Shown: positions 1 through 6,767, counted from the stretch's first letter. The stretch: DNA of 9,451 bases from an uncultured Lachnospiraceae bacterium (GCA_946566415.1 CAMNWW010000066.1:1-9451); one strand, 5' to 3'. A program made the numbers and translations. The notes: a model not told the origin generated them from the letters alone.

Positions 1-29
1 CGTTTTTTATAATATATGTGTAAAATGGA

Positions 30-58
30 TTGACATAACAGAAATTTGGTGCTATTCT
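30..58 (+). promoter_or_regulatory. Sigma-A-type promoter of the isc operon
   Basis: A perfect -35 hexamer TTGACA (30-35) is followed after exactly 17 bases by TATTCT (53-58), a 4/6 match to the -10 consensus. Transcription would start near base 65, leaving a leader of about 60 bases before iscR. No other promoter of similar quality is seen up to base 4142, so the five genes that follow probably share this one. The T-run at 3-8 may be the tail of a terminator of the gene upstream, but its stem lies outside the window. Confidence 0.7.
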
Positions 59-70
59 CTTAAATTTAAA

Positions 71-93
71 AATCCTAGTATAAAAGTAGTAAT
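71..93 (+). promoter_or_regulatory. Possible IscR operator (imperfect palindrome)
   Basis: AATCCTAGT (71-79) and AGTAGTAAT (85-93) form an imperfect inverted repeat (6 of 9 positions symmetric) around an A/T-rich centre, just after the predicted transcription start. Known IscR sites are roughly 25-base palindromes with CT/AG inner arms around an A/T core, and IscR proteins usually control their own operon. That this is the operator is inference; the match is only moderate. Confidence 0.35.
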
Positions 94-127
94 AAGCCAA
101 TACGTAAAACGACAGGAAGGTGAAAGT

Positions 128-589
128 TTGAAAATATCTACAAAAGGAAGGTATGGTCTGCGCGCCTTCATTGATCTTGCCAGTTATGGAACGGAAGAGC
201 CCGTCTCCATCAGCAGTATTTCGTCGCGGCAGGATATTTCAGAGCGGTATCTGGAACAACTGATGGCGCTTCTGAAAAAGGCGGATCTGGTAAAAAGTAC
301 CAGAGGAGCCGGGGGCGGTTATATGCTTGCAAAGGATGCCTCCCAGGTATCGGTAGGGGATGTGCTGCGGGCGCTGGAAGGGAGTATGGAACCTGCAAGC
401 TGCGCGGCGTTTAACCCGGAAGAGACCTGTGCTGCAGAAGATACCTGCGTTACAAAGTATGTCTGGCAGAAAATTAATAAAAGTATGGCGGATACGGTAG
501 ACGGTATTATGATCGACACACTGGTGAAGATGAGCAGGACCGCCGGAAAGGAAGAAAGTGATGGAAAAGAAACTGATTTATTTGGATAA
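128..589 (+). CDS. iscR: Rrf2-family Fe-S-sensing transcriptional regulator IscR
   Basis: A 153-residue Rrf2-family repressor that in relatives binds a [2Fe-2S] cluster and tunes Fe-S assembly genes to demand. The N-terminus begins MKISTKGRYGLRA, the family signature, followed by a winged helix-turn-helix (about residues 25-70, with YLEQL in the helix and the glycine-rich wing RGAGGGY). A cysteine cluster lies at C92, C101 and C107. The spacing C-x8-C-x5-C differs from the C-x5-C-x5-C of E. coli IscR, and the position of the fourth ligand there (His107, C-x2-H) is Lys110 here. The start is a TTG, supported by AGGAAGG at 114-120; no other start preserves the conserved N-terminus. It heads the operon and its 3' end overlaps iscS by 29 bases. 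Probably autoregulated. Confidence 0.95.
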   Translation: MKISTKGRYGLRAFIDLASYGTEEPVSISSISSRQDISERYLEQLMALLKKADLVKSTRGAGGGYMLAKDASQVSVGDVLRALEGSMEPASCAAFNPEETCAAEDTCVTKYVWQKINKSMADTVDGIMIDTLVKMSRTAGKEESDGKETDLFG

Positions 590-1763
590 TGCGGCCACGA
601 CAAAGACGGCTCCGGAAGTAGTGGAGGCGATGCTGCCTTATTTTTCAGAATATTATGGCAATCCTTCCAGTATTTACAGCTTTGCATCGCAGAACAAGGA
701 CGCGGTGACAAGACAAAGAGAGATGATTGCGGAGGCGCTGGGCGCTAACAGCAATGAAATTTATTTTACCGCCGGCGGGACAGAGGCGGATAACTGGGCG
801 CTCAAAGCGGCTGCGGAGGCGTATGAAAGCAAGGGGAAGCATATCATCACCACGAAGATCGAGCATCATGCGATCCTCCATACTGCTGAATATCTGAAGA
901 GCAGAGGATTTGAGGTGACGTACCTGGATGTGGATGAGAATGGTGTTGTCAGTATAGAGGAATTAAAAGCGGCGATCCGCCCGGACACGATCCTGATCTC
1001 TGTTATGTTCGCTAATAACGAGATCGGAACGATCGAGCCGATTAAGGAGATCGGCTCAGTTGCAAAGGAGCATGGGATCTTGTTCCACACCGATGCTGTC
1101 CAGGCTTTCGGGCAGATTCCAATTAATGTAGATGAATATGGAATCGACATGCTCAGCGCCAGCGGCCATAAGCTGAACGGACCGAAGGGAATCGGTTTTC
1201 TCTATATCCGTAAAGGTGTCAAGATCCGTTCTTTCGTCCACGGTGGGGCACAGGAGAGAAAGCGCCGGGCAGGCACGGAGAATGTGCCGGGGATTATAGG
1301 ACTGGGAGCGGCGGTAAAGCGTGCGGTGGGTACGATGAAGGAAAGGACGGAGAAAGAGACCGTTCTCCGCGATTATCTGATAAAGAGGGTTATGGACGAG
1401 ATTCCTTATACAAAGCTGAACGGGCATCCCACACACAGACTTCCGAATAATGCGAATTTCAGTTTCCGTTTTATCGAAGGAGAGTCTATGCTGATCCGGC
1501 TTGATATGGCGGGGATTTGCGGTTCCAGCGGTTCAGCCTGCACATCGGGGTCTTTGGATCCGTCCCACGTGCTTCTGGCTATCGGGCTTCCTCACGAGAT
1601 TGCTCATGGTTCCCTCAGACTCACGCTGAATGAGGAAATCACGACAGAAGATATTGATTATGTGGTGGAACAGCTTAAAAATATTGTGTCGGATTTAAGA
1701 AATATGTCGCCTCTGTATGAGGATTTTGTAAAAAAGGAAAAAAAGAACCAGGAGGTAAGATAG
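561..1763 (+). CDS. iscS: Cysteine desulfurase, IscS/NifS family
   Basis: A 400-residue PLP enzyme that converts L-cysteine to alanine and holds the sulfur as a persulfide. Visible landmarks: the N-terminal YLDNAATT, the cofactor-contacting GGTEADN (72-78), His102 in EHHAIL stacking on PLP, Asp178 in HTDAVQ, the Schiff-base Lys204 in SGHKLNGPKG, and the catalytic loop SSGSACTSGS with Cys327, matching Cys328 of E. coli IscS. The length is normal for the family. A GTG at 558 is also in frame, but AAGGAAG at 548-554 sits 6 bases before the ATG at 561 and only 3 before the GTG, so the ATG is chosen. The start lies inside iscR, implying translational coupling. The neighbours suggest it feeds both IscU (Fe-S) and MnmA (tRNA thiolation), as desulfurases next to mnmA do in Bacillus; no TusA-like relay is present here. 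Confidence 0.97.
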   Translation: MEKKLIYLDNAATTKTAPEVVEAMLPYFSEYYGNPSSIYSFASQNKDAVTRQREMIAEALGANSNEIYFTAGGTEADNWALKAAAEAYESKGKHIITTKIEHHAILHTAEYLKSRGFEVTYLDVDENGVVSIEELKAAIRPDTILISVMFANNEIGTIEPIKEIGSVAKEHGILFHTDAVQAFGQIPINVDEYGIDMLSASGHKLNGPKGIGFLYIRKGVKIRSFVHGGAQERKRRAGTENVPGIIGLGAAVKRAVGTMKERTEKETVLRDYLIKRVMDEIPYTKLNGHPTHRLPNNANFSFRFIEGESMLIRLDMAGICGSSGSACTSGSLDPSHVLLAIGLPHEIAHGSLRLTLNEEITTEDIDYVVEQLKNIVSDLRNMSPLYEDFVKKEKKNQEVR

Positions 1764-2207
1764 ATGTACACGGAAAAAGTAATGGATCATTTTCAGCATC
1801 CGCGCAACATGGGAGAGATCGAGAATGCCAGCGGGGTTGGAACCGTGGGAAACGCAAAATGCGGCGATATTATGAGAATTTATCTGGATATTGATAAGGA
1901 TGGAATTATCCAGGATGTGAAGTTTAAAACGTTCGGCTGCGGGGCCGCGGTGGCGACGAGCAGCATGGCGACGGAATTGGTGAAGGGGAAGAATGTCCAG
2001 GAGGCAATGAAGGTGACGAACCAGGCGGTGATGGAAGCTCTGGACGGTCTGCCGCCGGTCAAGGTTCACTGTTCTCTTTTGGCGGAGGAAGCAATCCATG
2101 CCGCTTTGTGGGATTACGCCGGAAAGAATGGAATTACGATAGAAGGGCTTGAAAAGCCGAAATCCGATATCCACGAAGGAGAAGAGGAAGAAGAGGAAGA
2201 ATACTAA
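1764..2207 (+). CDS. iscU: Fe-S cluster scaffold IscU/NifU N-terminal type
   Basis: A 147-residue scaffold on which [2Fe-2S] clusters are built before transfer to apoproteins. The three ligand cysteines are in place: C33 in KCGD (with the conserved Asp35), C59 in TFGCGAA and C103 in KVHCSLLAEEAI, preceded by His102. It is the IscU/NifU-N fold only, with no ferredoxin-like or C-terminal Nfu domain. The ATG directly abuts the iscS stop (TAGATG) and uses GGAGGT at 1751-1756, inside iscS. The C-terminus is an unusual acidic run (EGEEEEEEEY). Its purine-only codons also supply the ribosome binding site for mnmA, whose ATG overlaps the iscU stop by one base. There is no iron donor or chaperone gene (hscAB, fdx) nearby, as is common in Clostridia. 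Confidence 0.96.
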   Translation: MYTEKVMDHFQHPRNMGEIENASGVGTVGNAKCGDIMRIYLDIDKDGIIQDVKFKTFGCGAAVATSSMATELVKGKNVQEAMKVTNQAVMEALDGLPPVKVHCSLLAEEAIHAALWDYAGKNGITIEGLEKPKSDIHEGEEEEEEEY

Positions 2208-3286
2208 TGAGTCCAAGGGTAGTGGTAGGCATGTCGGGAGGCGTGGACTCTTCGGTAGCGGCGTATCTTTTGAAGGAACAGGGGTATGACGTTATCGGCG
2301 TGACTATGCAGATCTGGCAGGATGAAGAGAGCCGTATCCAGGAAGAAAACGGAGGATGCTGCGGTCTGAGCGCGGTGGAGGACGCACGCCGGGTAGCGGC
2401 AGCGCTTGGGATTCCCCACTATGTGATGAATTTTAAAGAGGAATTTCGGCGGTACGTAATCGAATATTTTAAAGAGGAGTACCGAAATGGCAGGACGCCG
2501 AATCCCTGCATTGCCTGCAACCGCTACGTAAAATGGGAGGCTCTTCTGCACCGCAGTTTGGAAATAGGCGCGGGTTTTATCGCTACTGGACATTACGCCC
2601 AGGTGGTACATCTTCCGAATGGAAGATATGCCGTCCGGCAGTCGCAGGCACAGGGAAAAGACCAGAGTTATGCACTCTACAGCCTGACGCAGGAGCAGCT
2701 TAAGCATACGCTCATGCCGGTGGGGGTTTATCCAAAAGATACGATACGCCAAATAGCGAGAGAGATTTCCCTCCCGGTGGCGGAAAAAGCGGACAGCCAG
2801 GATATCTGCTTTGTGCCGGACGGCGATTATGCCGCTTTTATTGAAAAGGAGTGCAGTGAGCGCCGTGAAGTCCTGGAAGGGAATTTTGTAACTCCCGAAG
2901 GGAAGATACTTGGGAAGCATAAAGGAATCATCCACTATACGGTCGGGCAGCGAAGAGGGCTTGGGCTGTCTCTGGGCTATCCGGCGTTTGTGGTCGAAAT
3001 TCGTCCGGACACCAACGAAGTGGTGGTCGGTACGCGGGAAGAGTCCCTTACCAGGGAGGTACATGCACGCGGGCTGAATTTTATGTCGGAAGAAACGATT
3101 GAAGGAAAGAAAAGAGTATTTGCCAAGATCCGCTACAATCACCGCGGAGCATGGTGCATGGCCGAGCGGACCGGCGAGGATGAAATCTGCTGTTTGTTTG
3201 AAGAACCACAGAGCGCCGCGGCGCCGGGGCAGGCTTTGGTGCTTTATGAGAACGGTGTTGTCCTCGGAGGCGGTACGATTCAATGA
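2207..3286 (+). CDS. mnmA: tRNA-specific 2-thiouridylase MnmA
   Basis: A 359-residue cytosolic enzyme that uses ATP and a persulfide sulfur to make 2-thiouridine at wobble U34 of the Lys, Glu and Gln tRNAs. The ATP pyrophosphatase loop MSGGVDSS is at residues 9-16. The catalytic pair is Cys101 in NPCIACN, which accepts the activated nucleotide, and Cys201 in SQDICFVPDGDY, which carries the persulfide. TGHYAQ (127-132) and GKDQSYALY (150-158) are tRNA/ATP-site signatures, HYTVGQRRGLG (243-253) marks the central domain, and a C-terminal beta-barrel follows. Length is normal. TAATG joins iscU and mnmA with a one-base overlap. Its place after iscS-iscU implies that IscS is its sulfur donor. Confidence 0.97.
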   Translation: MSPRVVVGMSGGVDSSVAAYLLKEQGYDVIGVTMQIWQDEESRIQEENGGCCGLSAVEDARRVAAALGIPHYVMNFKEEFRRYVIEYFKEEYRNGRTPNPCIACNRYVKWEALLHRSLEIGAGFIATGHYAQVVHLPNGRYAVRQSQAQGKDQSYALYSLTQEQLKHTLMPVGVYPKDTIRQIAREISLPVAEKADSQDICFVPDGDYAAFIEKECSERREVLEGNFVTPEGKILGKHKGIIHYTVGQRRGLGLSLGYPAFVVEIRPDTNEVVVGTREESLTREVHARGLNFMSEETIEGKKRVFAKIRYNHRGAWCMAERTGEDEICCLFEEPQSAAAPGQALVLYENGVVLGGGTIQ

Positions 3287-3300
3287 GAGGGAGGGAAAAA

Positions 3301-4104
3301 ATGCTGTCGGATTGTCATATGCACACGCGCTATTCGGTGGATTCCGATGCTGAGCCGGAGAAAATGATACAAAGCGCCGCCGCGCGCGGTCTTAAAACGA
3401 TTTGCTTTACAGATCATGAGGATATCGGTTTGTTCAATGAGGGAAAAGAATGGGTAATTGACACAAAAGCTTATTTCGAGGAGCTTGGTATTCTGAAACA
3501 ACGTTACGCCGGACAGATTGACGTAAGGATCGGTATTGAGATGGGCCTGCAGCCTCATTTGGGAGAATCGATCAGGGAATATATCCGAAGTTATCCCTTT
3601 GACTTTGTGATCGGCTCCGTCCATGTGATAGGGGGAAAAGACCCATATTATCCGGACTTTTTTGAGGGAAAGAGCGATGAGGAGGCTTATGCGCGCACCT
3701 TTGAGGAGACGCTTGAAGATATCCGGGTATCGTCAGACTTTGACGTGTTAGGACATTTGGATTATGTGGTCCGTTATGGGAAAAACCGTGAGAAAGAGTA
3801 TTCTTATGAGAAGTTTTCAGACAAAATCGACGCTGTTCTTTGCTGCCTGATAGAAAAAGGGAAAGGAATTGAGCTGAATACGGCAGGATTGAAGTATGGT
3901 CTTCCGTTCGCACATCCCTGCCCAAAGATCCTGAAAAGATACAGGGAACTTGGCGGAGAGATTGTCACGGTAGGCTCCGACGCCCATAGACCGGAGCATA
4001 TCGCCTATGATTTTGATAAGGTAAATACCATTTTAAAGGACAGCGGATTTAAATATTATACAGAATTTAAGGAGCGTAAGCCGATTTTTAAGGAAATATC
4101 GTAG
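3301..4104 (+). CDS. hisK: PHP-domain phosphatase, histidinol-phosphatase (HisK/HisJ) family
   Basis: A 267-residue polymerase-and-histidinol-phosphatase (PHP) domain protein, a metal-dependent phosphoesterase. The ligands are all visible: H6 and H8 in DCHMHT, D38/H39 in TDHED, E80 in GIEMG, H108 in GSVH, H152 in GHLDY and D227/H229 in GSDAH. Length and motif order match the histidinol-phosphatase branch, which removes phosphate from L-histidinol phosphate in histidine synthesis. No his gene is nearby, so another small phosphorylated substrate is possible. An in-frame ATG at 3283 overlaps the mnmA stop, but GGGAGGG sits at the right distance before the ATG at 3301 and homologues start close to DCHMHT, so 3301 is preferred. 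It appears to be the last gene of the isc operon; no terminator is visible after it. Confidence 0.88.
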   Translation: MLSDCHMHTRYSVDSDAEPEKMIQSAAARGLKTICFTDHEDIGLFNEGKEWVIDTKAYFEELGILKQRYAGQIDVRIGIEMGLQPHLGESIREYIRSYPFDFVIGSVHVIGGKDPYYPDFFEGKSDEEAYARTFEETLEDIRVSSDFDVLGHLDYVVRYGKNREKEYSYEKFSDKIDAVLCCLIEKGKGIELNTAGLKYGLPFAHPCPKILKRYRELGGEIVTVGSDAHRPEHIAYDFDKVNTILKDSGFKYYTEFKERKPIFKEIS

Positions 4105-4142
4105 AAAATGCGGCGGCATAGGGACAAAAATCTAAAAGGCAC

Positions 4143-4171
4143 TTGAAATTTTTTCCTGAATTTAGTACAAT
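4143..4171 (+). promoter_or_regulatory. Strong sigma-A-type promoter of gap
   Basis: TTGAAA (4143-4148) and TACAAT (4166-4171) are separated by the optimal 17 bases, each hexamer differing from consensus at one position. The start point should lie near 4178, leaving a leader of about 48 bases. Such a promoter fits a highly expressed glycolytic gene. It also separates gap from the isc operon, although read-through from the phosphatase gene cannot be excluded. Confidence 0.82.
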
Positions 4172-4180
4172 AAAGCTTGG

Positions 4181-4198
4181 TTGATGAAACTTTAACAA
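4181..4198 (+). promoter_or_regulatory. Candidate Rex (redox-sensing repressor) operator
   Basis: TTGATGAAACTTTAACAA matches the clostridial Rex pattern TTGTTAA-N4-TTAACAA at 12 of 14 fixed positions, with the right half perfect. It would cover about +3 to +20 of the gap transcript, a good position for a repressor. In Firmicutes, Rex senses the NADH/NAD+ ratio and gap is a reported member of Rex regulons. That Rex binds here is inference from the motif and its placement. Confidence 0.5.
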
Positions 4199-4225
4199 TG
4201 AATAAATCTTTAGGAGGACTGAATC

Positions 4226-5239
4226 ATGGCAGTAAAAGTAGCAATCAATGGATTTGGACGTATCGGACGTCTTGCATTCAGACAGATGTTTGGAGCAGAG
4301 GGATATGAGATCGTGGCAATCAACGATTTAACATCGCCCAAGATGCTGGCTCACTTATTAAAGTATGATTCTACACAGGGCAAATACGAGCTGGCAGACA
4401 AAGTAGAGGCTGGAGAGGATTCCATCATTGTTGACGGAAAAGAGATCAAGATCTACGCGATGGCTAAGGCGGAAGAACTTCCTTGGGGAGAGATTGGCGT
4501 TGACGTTGTTCTTGAGTGTACAGGCTTCTATACGTCCAAGGCAAAATCAGAGGCGCATATCAAGGCTGGAGCTAAGAAAGTTGTTATCTCCGCACCGGCA
4601 GGAAACGACCTTCCGACGATCGTATACAATGTAAACCATGAGAAACTGACAAAAGATGACAATATTATTTCCGCAGCTTCCTGCACAACGAACTGTCTTG
4701 CTCCGATGGCAAAAGCGCTGAACGATCTTGCAACGATTAAGTCTGGTATTATGTGCACGATTCATGCTTATACAGGAGATCAGATGACTCTTGACGGACC
4801 GCAGAGGAAAGGCGACCTGAGAAGATCACGTGCGGCGGCAGTAAATATCGTACCGAACAGCACAGGAGCTGCAAAGGCTATCGGTCTTGTTATTCCGGAA
4901 TTGAACGGCAAATTGATCGGCTCTGCTCAGCGTGTACCGACTCCGACAGGCTCAACTACGATCCTTACGGCAGTTGTTGAAGGAACCGTTACAGTTGACC
5001 AGATCAACGAGGCGATGAAAGCTGCTTCCAACGAGTCTTTCGGATACAATACAGATGAGATCGTATCCAGCGATATCGTTGGTATGAGATACGGCTCTTT
5101 GTTCGACGCAACACAGACCATGGCTCTTCCGCTTGATAACGGGACAACAGAAGTACAGGTTGTTTCATGGTACGACAATGAAAATTCTTACACAAGCCAG
5201 ATGGTAAGAACAATCAAACATTTTGGAACTCTTCTGTAG
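4226..5239 (+). CDS. gap: Glyceraldehyde-3-phosphate dehydrogenase, NAD-dependent, phosphorylating
   Basis: A 337-residue glycolytic enzyme converting glyceraldehyde 3-phosphate, phosphate and NAD+ to 1,3-bisphosphoglycerate and NADH. The Rossmann motif NGFGRIGR is at 8-15, and Asp34 at the end of the second strand (VAINDL) indicates NAD rather than NADP use. The catalytic Cys153 sits in SAASCTTNCLAP and its partner His180 in TIHAYTGDQ; the C-terminal signature SWYDNENSY is intact. An AGGAGG at 4212-4217, 8 bases before the ATG, is a strong ribosome binding site. It has its own promoter, a Rex-like operator and a terminator, so it is probably made as a short single-gene message at a higher level than pgk and tpiA. 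No CggR-type central glycolytic regulator gene precedes it. Confidence 0.98.
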   Translation: MAVKVAINGFGRIGRLAFRQMFGAEGYEIVAINDLTSPKMLAHLLKYDSTQGKYELADKVEAGEDSIIVDGKEIKIYAMAKAEELPWGEIGVDVVLECTGFYTSKAKSEAHIKAGAKKVVISAPAGNDLPTIVYNVNHEKLTKDDNIISAASCTTNCLAPMAKALNDLATIKSGIMCTIHAYTGDQMTLDGPQRKGDLRRSRAAAVNIVPNSTGAAKAIGLVIPELNGKLIGSAQRVPTPTGSTTILTAVVEGTVTVDQINEAMKAASNESFGYNTDEIVSSDIVGMRYGSLFDATQTMALPLDNGTTEVQVVSWYDNENSYTSQMVRTIKHFGTLL

Positions 5240-5293
5240 GAACTGTTTTCGGGCATAAGAAAACAACGGGATTGAATTCCAATAGATTCACGG

Positions 5294-5319
5294 AAAAGAG
5301 GTCCAGGGGACCTCTTTTT
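5294..5319 (+). terminator. Rho-independent terminator after gap
   Basis: AAAAGAGGTCC (5294-5304) pairs perfectly with GGACCTCTTTT (5308-5318) around a three-base AGG loop, and the descending arm runs into a TTTTT tract (5315-5319). The A-run on the ascending arm is typical of clostridial terminators. Placed 55 bases after the gap stop, it should end or thin out gap transcripts before pgk. Confidence 0.85.
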
Positions 5320-5330
5320 CGGTATACGAG

Positions 5331-5407
5331 ACTTTTCACACAAAAAGTTCGCCGCCGGATAGGCGGCATATATTCAGGGATGCCAAGTGCGCCCGCCATC
5401 GGGCGCA
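5331..5407 (+). other. Three-hairpin leader/intergenic element before pgk
   Basis: Three inverted repeats follow in a row. ACTTTT/AAAAGT (5331-5336/5343-5348) has a CACACA loop. GCCGCC/GGCGGC (5351-5356/5362-5367) has a GGATA loop. TGCGCCCG/CGGGCGCA (5388-5395/5400-5407) has a CCAT loop. The last ends 16 bases before the pgk ribosome binding site. None has a following T-run, so none looks like a terminator. I see no convincing promoter between the gap terminator and pgk. The element could be a structured 5' leader or RNA-stabilising element, or a dispersed intergenic repeat of the genome; the sequence alone does not decide. Confidence 0.6.
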
Positions 5408-5435
5408 TGAAGGTTTATGATCAGGAGGCCTTATT

Positions 5436-6629
5436 ATGCTTAATAAAAAATCAGTAGATGATATCAATGTCAAGGGACAAAAAGTTCTGGTAAGATGTGA
5501 TTTTAACGTACCTCTCATTGACGGGAAGATCACAGACGAGAACCGTCTTGTAGCGGCGCTTCCCACGATCAAGAAATTGATCGCTGACGGAGGGCGTATC
5601 ATTCTTTGCTCTCATTTAGGAAAACCGAAGGGAGAGCCGAAGCCGGAGCTTTCTCTTGCGCCGGTGGCAAAACGTCTTTCTGAACTTCTTGGACAGGAAG
5701 TAAAGTTCGCCGCGGATCCGGAAGTCGTAGGTTCGAATGCAAAGGCGGCTGTAGAGGCAATGCAGGACGGAGAAGTCATTCTTCTGGAGAATACACGTTA
5801 CCGTGCAGAGGAGACAAAGAATGGAGAGGCATTCTCAAAAGAGCTTGCTTCCCTGTGCGACGTATTTGTAAATGATGCGTTTGGAACAGCACACCGTGCG
5901 CACTGCTCTAACGTAGGCGTTACTCAGTTTGTAGATACCGCAGTCGTAGGATACCTGATGCAGAAAGAAATCGATTTCCTGGGAAATGCAGTGAATAATC
6001 CTGAGAGACCGTTCGTGGCGATCCTAGGCGGAGCAAAGGTTTCCAGCAAGATTTCCGTGATAGAGAATCTTCTTGAGAAAGTAGATACCCTTATTATCGG
6101 CGGCGGTATGTCTTATACCTTCAGTAAGGCGCAGGGCGGAAACGTAGGAAAGTCCCTTCTTGAAGAGGATTACTGCGAATATGCGCTGAACATGCTTAAA
6201 AAAGCAGAGGAGAAGGGTGTGAAGCTGCTCCTACCGGTTGACAATGTGATCGCAGACGACTTCTCCAACGATGCAAATACAAAGATAGTAGGCAACGGGG
6301 AGATTCCGGACGGATGGCAGGGTCTTGACATCGGACCGGAGACTGCAAAACTTTATGCTGATACAGTAAAAGATGCCAAGACGGTCGTTTGGAACGGACC
6401 GATGGGCGCGTTCGAGATGCCGAAGTTTGCGGCTGGAACAGAAGCGGTGGCAAAGGCGCTGGCAGATACAGACGCAGTGACGATCATCGGCGGCGGAGAC
6501 AGCGCGGCCGCTGTGAATCAGTTAGGATACGGCGACAAGATGACCCACATTTCAACAGGCGGCGGCGCTTCCCTGGAGTTCCTGGAAGGCAAAGAACTGC
6601 CGGGCGTAGCCGCAGCTAATGATAAGTAA
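5436..6629 (+). CDS. pgk: Phosphoglycerate kinase
   Basis: A 397-residue, two-lobed monomeric kinase that transfers phosphate from 1,3-bisphosphoglycerate to ADP, the first ATP-yielding step of glycolysis. The N-lobe has the substrate signature VRCDFNVP (19-26) and CSHLGKP (58-64) followed by ENTRYRAEE. The C-lobe has GGAKVSSK, GGGMSYTF, the nucleotide-site NGPMGAFE, GGGDSAAA and the terminal STGGGASLEFLEGKELPG. Length is normal. AGGAGG at 5423-5428 precedes the ATG by 7 bases. It uses the product of gap, encoded just upstream, but the two are separated by a terminator and a structured region, so expression may depend on partial read-through or a promoter I cannot identify. The stop codon region can pair with the first downstream repeat. 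Confidence 0.98.
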   Translation: MLNKKSVDDINVKGQKVLVRCDFNVPLIDGKITDENRLVAALPTIKKLIADGGRIILCSHLGKPKGEPKPELSLAPVAKRLSELLGQEVKFAADPEVVGSNAKAAVEAMQDGEVILLENTRYRAEETKNGEAFSKELASLCDVFVNDAFGTAHRAHCSNVGVTQFVDTAVVGYLMQKEIDFLGNAVNNPERPFVAILGGAKVSSKISVIENLLEKVDTLIIGGGMSYTFSKAQGGNVGKSLLEEDYCEYALNMLKKAEEKGVKLLLPVDNVIADDFSNDANTKIVGNGEIPDGWQGLDIGPETAKLYADTVKDAKTVVWNGPMGAFEMPKFAAGTEAVAKALADTDAVTIIGGGDSAAAVNQLGYGDKMTHISTGGGASLEFLEGKELPGVAAANDK

Positions 6630-6630
6630 A

Positions 6631-6697
6631 CACTTGGCGAGGTATTGTCGAGCCTAGGGTTTACTTACTTCGCCGCTGGAAGGAAGGCGAAGTTACC
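6631..6697 (+). repeat. 67-base intergenic repeat, copy 1
   Basis: First copy of a tandem repeat (period 70 bases) starting 2 bases after the pgk stop. It can fold into two hairpins. The first is CTTGGC (6633-6638) with GCCTAG (6652-6657), plus an outer 7-base stem AGTAAAC/GTTTACT (6625-6631/6659-6665) that includes the pgk stop codon. The second is a perfect 8-base stem ACTTCGCC/GGCGAAGT (6667-6674/6686-6693) with an 11-base purine-rich loop. It lacks a T-run and is not a standard terminator. Confidence 0.85.
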
Positions 6698-6700
6698 CGC

Positions 6701-6767
6701 CACTTGGCGAGGTATTGTCGAGCCTAGGGTTTACTTACTTCGCCGCTGGAAGGAAGGCAAAGTTACC
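6701..6767 (+). repeat. 67-base intergenic repeat, copy 2
   Basis: Second copy, identical to 6631-6697 except for a G-to-A change at 6759 (copy 1: 6689). The change breaks one pair (C6741 opposite A6759) in the second hairpin. The outer AGTAAAC stem of copy 1 is missing because the upstream flank differs. The copy lies 43 bases before the tpiA ATG. An open TTG-initiated frame runs through it into tpiA, but the normal tpiA start is at 6811. Confidence 0.85.

Noticed and set aside
2204..3283. Long minus-strand open frame (359 codons) opposite mnmA
   Set aside because: It mirrors mnmA codon for codon, has no recognisable domain, and mnmA is fully conserved on the plus strand.
3283..3300. Upstream ATG of the PHP phosphatase, overlapping the mnmA stop
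   Set aside because: It would put the GGGAGGG ribosome binding site inside the gene; the ATG at 3301 is ideally spaced from it.
5272..5457. Small plus-strand frame (61 codons) across the gap-pgk gap, and a minus-strand frame at 5214-5408
   Set aside because: Both run through the terminator and hairpins, lack convincing ribosome binding sites, and one overlaps the pgk start.
6631..6767. CRISPR-like array
   Set aside because: Only two 67-base units with a 3-base gap; there are no unique spacers and no cas genes.
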